Positions 6,154 through 11,237 of a stretch of DNA of 12,210 bases are shown here, piece after piece. The stretch is taken from assembly GCA_028293055.1 (NCBI GenBank), contig JAQGLD010000207.1, positions 1 to 12,210 on the forward strand, written 5' to 3'. Position 1 is the first letter of the stretch. Each line of letters begins with the position of its first letter. Source of the stretch: Alphaproteobacteria bacterium (GTDB lineage: Bacteria > Pseudomonadota > Alphaproteobacteria > Sphingomonadales > Sphingomonadaceae). A model generated the notes under the pieces. That model was not told the origin of the DNA. It did no database searches and saw only the letters and a list, made by a program, of their open reading frames with translations. A program made the position numbers and the translations under genes.

Positions 6154-7284
6154 TTACCAGCCCGAACCCGGACCGAAGGTGATCTCCACGCGGCGGTTCT
6201 GCGGCTCGCGCACACCGTCGGCGGTCTCGACCAGCGGCTTGCTTTCGCCAAACGCCTGGGTCGTGATGACGCCATCGGGGATGCCGTGGCCAGCAAGGTA
6301 CGCCTTCACAGAGTCGGCACGACGCTGCGAGAGGCCCACATTGTACTGGTCAGAACCCGAACGGTCGGCGTGACCGGCGAGCATGACCTGAGCCTGGCCG
6401 GTCTGCTGATATGCAGCAGCCGCATTGTCCAGGATCGCCGCAGCCTGCGGAGTGATGTCCGACTTATCCCAATCGAAGAAGACCATGAACGGCCCAGGGA
6501 TCGTGGGAGGCGGAGGAGGCGGAGGAGGCGGCGGCGGCGGCGGCGGCGGCGGAGGCGGCGGCGGCGGCGGAGGCGGCGGAGGCGGAGGCGGCGGAGCGAC
6601 ACCACCGAAGTTGAAGGTCAGACCGCCGAGAAGGCTGTGCGACCGGAACCGGGTATCGTAGCTTGCGCCGTTGAACCCGACCATCTTGATGTTGTCGACA
6701 TTGAAGAAACGGTACTTGACCGTCACATCGATGTTCTCGGTGATGGCCTGACGAACGCCAGCGACGACCTGCCACGCGAAGCGGCTGTCGGAATCGTCGA
6801 GGAACGGCGCCTGGTTCGAGAAGGCACGCATGTTGTTGAACTTGACCCGCGCAACACCGACACCACCGCCGATGAAGCCGCTGATGCCACCGGCCGTATC
6901 GTCATCCCCGAAATCGAGGAGGCCGTTGACCATGAAGCTCAGAGCGCTCGTGCTGCCACCGGCATTGTCACGACGACCAGGGAAGGAAGGACCTTCGCCT
7001 GGGACGCGCACCGTGTTGGTGAAGCTGTCGAGATCGGCCTTCTTGTACGCGCCTTCGGCTTCGAGCCGGAAGGCACCGAGATCATAGCCGACGGTCAGAG
7101 CGCCGTCGAAGCCATAATCATGATTCAGAACGAAAACGTCGTTGGCAGTACTGCTGTTAACATGACTGTCTTCGACGATCATCGCGCCGAACTCGCCGCC
7201 GATATACCAGGCGCCATCGCGCGCAAAGGCTGGAGTTGCGAGCAAGGTGGATGAAAGCGCCACAGCGATGGCGAGCTTCCGCAT
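6154..7284 (-). CDS. OmpA-family outer membrane protein with 30-proline linker
   Basis: The product is 376 residues. A signal peptide ends at AFA (19-21). Residues 22-228 look like an eight-stranded outer-membrane barrel: they alternate aromatic and polar residues from the YIGGEFG start to the final LGGLTFNFGG strand. Residues 231-260 are 30 consecutive prolines. The OmpA C-terminal domain follows, with GHADRSGSDQYN, LSQRRADSV and REPQNRRVEI, including the Asp and Arg that contact diaminopimelate. The protein anchors the outer membrane to peptidoglycan and may act as a porin. The ATG has GGGGAAAG upstream, a candidate promoter lies at 7328-7356 and a strong terminator follows, so it is a single-gene unit and probably highly expressed. 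Confidence 0.95.
   Translation of the reverse strand: MRKLAIAVALSSTLLATPAFARDGAWYIGGEFGAMIVEDSHVNSSTANDVFVLNHDYGFDGALTVGYDLGAFRLEAEGAYKKADLDSFTNTVRVPGEGPSFPGRRDNAGGSTSALSFMVNGLLDFGDDDTAGGISGFIGGGVGVARVKFNNMRAFSNQAPFLDDSDSRFAWQVVAGVRQAITENIDVTVKYRFFNVDNIKMVGFNGASYDTRFRSHSLLGGLTFNFGGVAPPPPPPPPPPPPPPPPPPPPPPPPPPPPPPTIPGPFMVFFDWDKSDITPQAAAILDNAAAAYQQTGQAQVMLAGHADRSGSDQYNVGLSQRRADSVKAYLAGHGIPDGVITTQAFGESKPLVETADGVREPQNRRVEITFGPGSGW
6505..6594 (-). repeat. Trinucleotide repeat coding for 30 consecutive prolines
   Basis: Ninety bases consist only of CCG and CCT codons plus one CCC on the minus strand. Together they form the linker between the barrel and the peptidoglycan-binding domain of the OmpA-family protein. 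The mix of CCG and CCT shows that the tract is not one pure repeat, but runs of up to about nine CCG codons remain that could slip. Confidence 0.97.
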
Positions 7285-7327
7285 AACTTTCCCCTTTCAT
7301 TTGCGTCCCAACGGGAACGACTAGAAC

Positions 7328-7356
7328 TCAATACGGTAAGCGGAGTTTTCGCGCAA
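7328..7356 (-). promoter_or_regulatory. Candidate sigma-70 promoter of the OmpA-family gene
   Basis: On the minus strand TTGCGC (7351-7356) and TATTGA (7328-7333) are 17 bases apart. Transcription would begin about 37 bases before the ATG at 7284. The match is by eye. Confidence 0.45.
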
Positions 7357-7700
7357 GCACGCTTATCCCCACACTTGTTGCCGAAATGCCTCAGCCGCTG
7401 ATCAACAGCGACATTAGCCTCTCTGCAGACCGACCGGAAACGAGGGTGTGCACCCATGGTTTCACGCCGACAACAAAAAAGCCAAACCCCGCAAGCAATG
7501 TGACATATTTGCCTCAGTCCGACGGCCGGGCGAGCCTAGCCCTGTTTGGGGATTATGCTTTTTACTGAATGAGTTGAGCCGGAAACCAAAGATCGGACGA
7601 ACCGGACTGGATCGCGCCCCGGTCCGGAAGCGTCCAACGCGAACGAATCCGCGCGCTGGTCCTGGCGACGCTGAGTCGCCAGGATTCGGAAGCTTTGCTT
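7357..7700. other. Intergenic stretch without a convincing gene
   Basis: Short open frames exist on both strands (for example 7386-7568 and 7448-7702, +), but none has a ribosome site, a recognisable domain or the third-position G/C bias of the neighbours. The part around 7465-7565 is noticeably richer in A and T than the rest of the window. It contains a near-palindrome GGGTGTGCACCC at 7444-7455 and a strong hairpin at 7660-7684 (ten-pair stem, loop GCTGA). I see no RNA gene that I can name. Confidence 0.5.
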
Positions 7701-7726
7701 AAAAGGCCGCGCCCGATGCTCGGCCT
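7701..7726 (-). terminator. Probable terminator of the entericidin-like gene
   Basis: On the minus strand AGGCCG (7721-7726) pairs with CGGCCT (7704-7709) across an 11-base loop and is followed by TTTT. The stem begins at the last base of the stop codon. A second, stronger stem without a T-tract (7660-7684) lies just beyond and may act as a backup. Confidence 0.5.
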
Positions 7727-7857
7727 CAGTGCATTTCGTTGGAGACGGCGTTGCTCGCCGACTGAATGTCCTTGCCGGCGCCGCTGACCGTATTGCAGGC
7801 GACGATGGTCATGATGGCGGCCGAAATCAGCACGACGTTCAGGCTTTTGCGAAGCAT
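7726..7857 (-). CDS. Entericidin A/B-type small lipoprotein
   Basis: The product is 43 residues. It has a Lys/Arg-positive start (MLRKS), a hydrophobic stretch, a good lipobox IVAC with the lipidated Cys21, and then NTVSGAGKDIQSASNAVS, the hallmark of entericidin A/B family lipoproteins (CNTxxGxGxDI). These tiny membrane lipoproteins are linked in enterobacteria to stationary-phase and osmotic stress and were described as a toxin/antidote pair; only one copy is present here. The ATG is preceded by GGAGG at six bases, which is decisive for a gene this short. The frame continues far upstream, but that part is antisense-like shadow over the next gene. A possible EcfG-type stress promoter lies at 7904-7928. 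Confidence 0.9.
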   Translation of the reverse strand: MLRKSLNVVLISAAIMTIVACNTVSGAGKDIQSASNAVSNEMH

Positions 7858-7903
7858 GGCGAACCTCCGTAATGGCGCTCCGCGTCGAGGCGGGCAGCGG
7901 ATA

Positions 7904-7928
7904 AATGCCCGCGGCTGAGGAGGGTTCC
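7904..7928 (-). promoter_or_regulatory. Possible EcfG-type (general stress response) promoter
   Basis: On the minus strand GGAAC (7924-7928) and CATT (7904-7907) are separated by 16 bases, one mismatch from the alphaproteobacterial GGAAC-N16/17-CGTT pattern. Transcription would start about 40 bases before the entericidin-like ATG. A stress promoter fits the gene, but the site rests on a single partial match. Confidence 0.35.
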
Positions 7929-7982
7929 CGACCCCGTAACGATCGGTCGCCCAACGGGCGAACTCGCCGTCGCGACTGCGGA

Positions 7983-8594
7983 TCAGCGCAGGTAACGCAG
8001 GATGATCCTGCGCCAGATGCCGATCGAGGCAAGCGCAATCTGGCCATAGCGCGGCTCGAAGTAGCTGAGGACGAGCGCGCTGAGCGTACCGAGCGTCACT
8101 GCGAGACTGCGCTTGCGCGCATAAGCAATCGCCCCCCGATCGGCAGATGGATCCACCATGGCGGATCCGGTCGCGACGCGCACGACGATCATGTTGAGCA
8201 GTCCGGCAAGAAGCAAGGCAAAGCAATAGACCAGGATCGGAACACGCTGCGCCATATTGTGGGTGTAGAAAGCGGTCGTGAAGGGCATGAAAGCAATGAC
8301 GGCGAGAAGCCCCAGGTTCCAGCCGAGGATGGTCGGACTGTATCGCGACGCCAGGCAGAAGGCGCGGTGGTGGCTCACCCAGAAGACGCCGACGACCGCG
8401 AAGCTGATGAAGTAGCCGGCCAGGCTTGGAATCAGATCGTAGAGCGCGCGCCAATAAAGCGCGTCGGGCGATCCCTTGGGCAGCTCGGGCACATGCACTT
8501 CGATGACGAGCAGGGTGATCGCGATCGCGAACACCGCGTCCGAGAAGAAGACCAGCCGCTCCAGAGCATGATCGGTCTTGACGGTCGCGCTCAT
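7983..8594 (-). CDS. TMEM175/DUF1211 family potassium-channel-like membrane protein
   Basis: The product is 203 residues with about six membrane helices. The first helix carries RLVFFSDAVFAIAITLLVIE with the conserved FSD motif at 17-19, the signature of the TMEM175 family. Bacterial members are potassium-selective channels of about 200 residues that assemble as tetramers. VFWVSHHRAF in the third helix region also fits the family. The frame is open to 8615, but the ATG at 8594 has GGGAGGG directly upstream. Its stop lies 125 bases before the entericidin-like gene on the same strand, and that gap seems to hold a separate promoter for the small gene. A sigma-70-like promoter is visible at 8615-8643. 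Confidence 0.92.
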   Translation of the reverse strand: MSATVKTDHALERLVFFSDAVFAIAITLLVIEVHVPELPKGSPDALYWRALYDLIPSLAGYFISFAVVGVFWVSHHRAFCLASRYSPTILGWNLGLLAVIAFMPFTTAFYTHNMAQRVPILVYCFALLLAGLLNMIVVRVATGSAMVDPSADRGAIAYARKRSLAVTLGTLSALVLSYFEPRYGQIALASIGIWRRIILRYLR

Positions 8595-8614
8595 CCACCC
8601 TCCCCCGCGCCGCA

Positions 8615-8643
8615 ACTATCGGGGCAAGAGAGCGGATTGGCAA
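8615..8643 (-). promoter_or_regulatory. Candidate sigma-70 promoter of the TMEM175-family gene
   Basis: On the minus strand TTGCCA (8638-8643) and GATAGT (8615-8620) are 17 bases apart, giving a start about 14 bases before the ATG at 8594. This would be a short leader that just accommodates the ribosome site. Confidence 0.4.
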
Positions 8644-8667
8644 CAACCGGAATATTCAGGTCGGAAC

Positions 8668-8713
8668 CCTGGAGCAAAGAAGGTAAGACGGGACTCCCGC
8701 ATGCTGCTCCAGG
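8668..8713. repeat. Perfect 9-bp inverted repeat enclosing a second hairpin
   Basis: CCTGGAGCA (8668-8676) and TGCTCCAGG (8705-8713) are exact reverse complements. The 28 bases between them hold CGGG/CCCG (8689-8692 and 8696-8699). A further stem (8736-8740 with 8750-8754) lies between this element and the stop of the CAP-domain gene. No T-tract follows, so a factor-independent terminator is doubtful. On the minus strand these elements form the 3' end of the CAP-domain transcript. Confidence 0.55.
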
Positions 8714-8768
8714 CGATTGATTTCGCATCTTCAATGCGGGAATTCGATCCCCGCTTATCCACGATTCT

Positions 8769-9281
8769 CTAGAAGGGCCGCTCGCCTTCGACATTGCCGG
8801 CCTCGCGATAGCGGCAAACCAGGACCTCGTAGGGCCGGCCGTCGGCAAGCGCGCAACCGACCCGCCCGGTCGCTCGCCACATCAGCTGAGTGTAATGGCC
8901 GACATCCTCGAACTTGCCGGTGCGGCTGTTGTCCGGAAAGATGCCCGGGCGAAAGTCCTTCTTCTCCTCGGCCCACATGCCGACCATTTCCTCGGGCGTG
9001 TAGGCGCCGCGAGTGCCGAGCCAGAGATTTTCGCCCTGGGGATCCTCGTCGTCGGGATCGTCTGCGGCATGTTCGAGGTCCCCGCGCTCGGCAAGCTCGC
9101 GGCCCCAGTCCGCAGCGTCGCTAGCCAGAGCATCGTCCCATTGCAGGGCCGGCAGGCCGGCAGCTTCTCGCTCGCGATTCTGCGCTGCGAGGAGCCTCGC
9201 GTCGAGGCTGGTCAGCCGACCGGTGCTGCCGAGCATCAGCGGAGTTGCAAGCAGCAAGGCGGCCGCGGCTCCGATCCTCAT
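8769..9281 (-). CDS. Secreted CAP-domain (SCP/PR-1 family) protein
   Basis: The product is 170 residues. A short signal sequence (about 1-18, MRIGAAAALLLATPLMLG) precedes a CAP domain covering nearly the whole remainder. Family motifs are visible: LLAAQNREREAAGLPALQWDDALASDA at the start of the domain, His71 in LEHAA, GENLW at 83-87, VGHYTQLMW with His129, and the closing VCRYREAGN. The two histidines and Glu84 belong to the usual central cavity cluster. Bacterial CAP proteins are extracytoplasmic and mostly of unknown function. The ATG at 9281 is chosen because the signal peptide begins there; the ribosome site is weak. The frame is open to 9470, but that part runs through a terminator hairpin and has no family match I recognise. 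Confidence 0.92.
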   Translation of the reverse strand: MRIGAAAALLLATPLMLGSTGRLTSLDARLLAAQNREREAAGLPALQWDDALASDAADWGRELAERGDLEHAADDPDDEDPQGENLWLGTRGAYTPEEMVGMWAEEKKDFRPGIFPDNSRTGKFEDVGHYTQLMWRATGRVGCALADGRPYEVLVCRYREAGNVEGERPF

Positions 9282-9443
9282 GCAAGTTCGTCCGAGCGAC
9301 ACTGAACACTCCCGATTGGCCAGGATGATCGTGTCGCCGGTCGCGGTTGAGGGCGCGTTGCGGAACAGGGTGGCGACCGGATTAACCTTCCACTCGCCGC
9401 CTTTGGAGAAGCCCGCCTTGTGGAATCGCCAATCGACCGGATC

Positions 9444-9478
9444 CAATAAAATGGGGGCTGGTGTCGCCACCAGCCCCC
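9444..9478 (-). terminator. Very strong Rho-independent terminator
   Basis: A perfect 11-bp stem (GGGGGCTGGTG at 9453-9463 with its complement at 9468-9478), a four-base loop and the minus-strand tail ATTTTATTGG. Reading leftward it ends whatever transcript crosses 9482-10279. It lies 160 bases upstream of the CAP-domain start and insulates that gene. Confidence 0.93.
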
Positions 9479-9798
9479 ACTGTCCCAGTCGGGACTACCG
9501 TCGCCGGGACGCGAAGCGGTCCCTCGCTGGGCTTTTCCGACCGCGGCCGAGACCAGGCTCGTCCGTAACCGGAGCGGGCGCCGCCTTGGCCGAAGCCAAA
9601 GTGGTTTCCCGGCGGGTTTCCGGAAACGCCAAAGCGCCTCGGATTCCCTTGGTTCGGTGCGAGGCAAGCCTCGCCCGTGACCCGGAGTCGGTCGCCGCCG
9701 AGGCAGCTTCCTTCCCCTGCAACCCGCCGGCACCAGGTCCGTCGGGCCGTTCGCGATTGTCGTCCGAGCCGAAGCCTGGACTCCACCCGCTGCGGCGC

Positions 9799-9820
9799 GG
9801 ATCGAAGCGAGCTTCGATCC
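9799..9820. repeat. Perfect palindrome, 10-bp arms
   Basis: GGATCGAAGC and its reverse complement GCTTCGATCC are separated by only two bases (GA). This is the strongest of several palindromes in the ORF-less region and could be a hairpin in RNA or a dimeric protein-binding site. Confidence 0.75.
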
Positions 9821-10225
9821 AGCCACGACCGAACCGAAATCCGGCCGCTAGGCGTCGGGCCGGGGGCTAGCCCCTTCCCTTCGCCTCGGGCGATCGTCGA
9901 AACCGAAGCCGCGGCGACCTCCCGTTCGGTTCCGGACGAAGCAAGCTCCATCCAGAACCTTGTCGAGCGAACCTGGAGGCGATTCTCCCTGCCCGTCCGG
10001 CATAGTTGCAGCCCCCATGCCCGAAGGCGCCGGCGCTGTCGGGAGGCTTTGAAAACCGCGCCGAGCCGGAGCTCAACGGGTTTCCAGAACCGCCCCACCC
10101 GGCCGGCTGGCGTCTCGCCGAAGCTTGGACGCCGCCCTCCCGGGCCTCCGCCGTCGGGGAAGATCCCTTCCGGCTACGTCATGAAAGCTGTCACATCGCC
10201 CGATTCGGTCCAAGCGGAATCCGAC

Positions 10226-10234
10226 TGTGGATAA
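10226..10234 (-). promoter_or_regulatory. Consensus DnaA-box 9-mer
   Basis: TGTGGATAA is the exact complement of TTATCCACA. It overlaps a short direct repeat (GGATAACG at 10229-10236 and 10238-10245). It is isolated, with no cluster and no replication gene nearby, so it may be a chance match or a titration site rather than an origin. Confidence 0.3.
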
Positions 10235-10279
10235 CGAGGATAACGGGCATAAGTCGGGGCTCCCGACCCCGGCGCGGAA

Positions 10280-10690
10280 TCAGCCGCCGGCGCCGGCCTT
10301 GGGGGCCGGCCGGCTGCCCTTGCCGGCGGCGCTCGCGCCGCCCTTGGGTTCGCTCGGCCGGTCCCAATTGTCGAGCGTGCGGCGGGCGAGATCGAAGGCG
10401 AGTCCTCGCAGGGCATCGCCGACCTTGCTTGCCTGCTTGCCGGCCTCGATCGCTCCGCCCAGCGCTTCCTCGCCCGCCGCGGAAGCGACGCGAGTGACCT
10501 TCTTGTTGTCGCGCAGCGCTGCCGCCGCCGAGAGCAAGGCGGCAGCGACGATCTCGCTGACCATGGGCTCGCGCGCCAGCTCGAGCGCCTTGCTGCCCGC
10601 CTTGCGCAGCTTCTTTGGAAGCTTCACGCCGACGCTCTCGAGCCCCTGCTTGCGGCTCTTGCTCTTCTTGTCCTTCTTGCCCTTGGCCAT
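10280..10690 (-). CDS. Lys/Ala-rich protein of unknown function
   Basis: The product is 136 residues and I do not recognise its family. Residues 1-34 are strongly basic (MAKGKKDKKSKSRK, then KLPKKLRK). Residues 42-60 form an Ala-rich helix (EIVAAALLSAAAALR), amphipathic rather than a clear membrane segment. Residues 66-108 are probably helical, and the tail after 110 is Gly/Pro/Ala-rich and likely disordered. The basic head suggests binding to nucleic acid or to membrane phospholipid; this is inference. The start is well supported by GAGGAG about seven bases before the ATG. It follows the cupredoxin-like gene by ten bases, so the two are almost certainly co-transcribed. A weak stem (10253-10258 with 10262-10267) follows the stop. 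Confidence 0.8.
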   Translation of the reverse strand: MAKGKKDKKSKSRKQGLESVGVKLPKKLRKAGSKALELAREPMVSEIVAAALLSAAAALRDNKKVTRVASAAGEEALGGAIEAGKQASKVGDALRGLAFDLARRTLDNWDRPSEPKGGASAAGKGSRPAPKAGAGG

Positions 10691-10700
10691 GCGGCTCTCC

Positions 10701-11084
10701 TCAGTCGACGACGATTCGGCCGCTCATGCCGAGCAGCCGGTGGATAAGATTGGCGCTGCGCGCGCCATAGCGGCCGGCGCGCGGCACCAGAACGAGCGTG
10801 CGCTCGGACAGCGGCGCCACTTCGAGCCTGCCGCCCTTGACCATGTCCGAGTCGCGGCCGCGAAACTCGGCGGCGCGGAAGAAATCCCCGGCGGCGAAGC
10901 TGAGCGGCTGGTTGCTGTTATTGACGAAGCGAAGCCGCACCGGCTCGCCTGCCTTGAGGTGGAGAATATGCGGCGCGATGTCGTAGCTGGTGAGGAGCAC
11001 GTCATATTCCGGCGCCGTCCGCCATTCCTGGGCGAAGGCCGGCGTCGCCAGCGCGAGCAATGGCAGCAGCATGATCAGGCGCAT
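10701..11084 (-). CDS. Secreted cupredoxin-fold protein lacking the type-1 copper ligands
   Basis: The product is 127 residues. A signal peptide ends at AFA (16-18), giving a mature periplasmic domain of about 109 residues. The pattern matches a small cupredoxin: AGEPVRLRFVNNSNQPLSF (45-63), the GDFFRAAEF stretch, an APLSERTLVLVP strand and the closing HRLLGMSGRIVV (115-126). However, the mature protein has no cysteine at all, and Leu61 stands where the first copper histidine is usually found. Only His115 and Met120 of the normal set remain. It is therefore unlikely to hold a type-1 copper centre and may bind copper differently or act as a scaffold. The ATG has GGAG upstream. It precedes the Lys/Ala-rich gene by ten bases and is divergent from the peptidase. 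Confidence 0.85.
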   Translation of the reverse strand: MRLIMLLPLLALATPAFAQEWRTAPEYDVLLTSYDIAPHILHLKAGEPVRLRFVNNSNQPLSFAAGDFFRAAEFRGRDSDMVKGGRLEVAPLSERTLVLVPRAGRYGARSANLIHRLLGMSGRIVVD

Positions 11085-11237
11085 GGCGTCTCCGGCTCCG
11101 GTGCGACCCCGTCTAGCACGGGGCGGTTCGGGCTAGAAGCGCGCGGGCGGCGTACGCGTTCCCACGGCCCTTGCCCGCCGCCCCTACCCGGGCCCGGCCG
11201 GCGCCGCTAAGGCCGTCGCGATGCCACAGGAGTCTCC

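Larger units (their letters stand above)
9482..10279 (-). other. Region without a coherent ORF; palindrome-rich; decayed gene, long 3' UTR or structured RNA
   Basis: No open frame here has a ribosome site, signal or recognisable domain. On the minus strand the sequence CTTCGG recurs about five times (near 10122, 10026, 9907, 9773 and 9595) in changing frames. Read as protein this gives Gly/Phe/Arg-rich patches (RRGFGFDDRPRR, FGFGQGGARSGYG, SPARDRFASRRR then a stop at 9495) that never share one frame for long. It also contains palindromes at 9616-9627, 9659-9674, 9799-9820 and 9863-9874, and ends at the terminator at 9444-9478. Explanations are a frameshifted Gly-rich gene, the long 3' end of the two-gene unit to the right, or a structured RNA. 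I cannot choose between them from sequence alone. Confidence 0.4.

Noticed and set aside
6067..7254. A 395-codon + strand frame with a long poly-arginine run
   Set aside because: It is the antisense of the OmpA-family gene; the arginine run is the complement of the proline codons.
7386..7568. A 60-codon + strand frame between ompA-like and entericidin-like genes
   Set aside because: No ribosome site, no domain, and codon use unlike the neighbours.
8719..8764. tRNA-like pieces: a seven-base loop with TTC and a T-arm-like stem-loop
   Set aside because: Only a couple of bases separate the two stems, there is no D-arm, variable loop or acceptor stem, and position 33 is not T. It does not form a tRNA.
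9282..9470. An in-frame N-terminal extension of the CAP-domain protein
   Set aside because: The proposed start lies inside the terminator hairpin, and a normal signal peptide begins at the ATG at 9281.
9013..9870. A 285-codon + strand frame across the CAP gene and the ORF-less region
   Set aside because: Ser/Arg/Pro-rich shadow coding that crosses a strong terminator and overlaps a well supported gene in antisense.
9482..10200. RNase P RNA, tmRNA or SRP RNA as an explanation for the ORF-less region
   Set aside because: I looked for the conserved core strings, such as the RNase P GAGGAAAGTCC segment and the tmRNA end, and found none on either strand.
10227..11210. A 327-codon + strand frame opposite the cupredoxin-like and Lys/Ala-rich genes
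   Set aside because: Both minus-strand genes have ribosome sites and sensible protein features; the + frame has neither.
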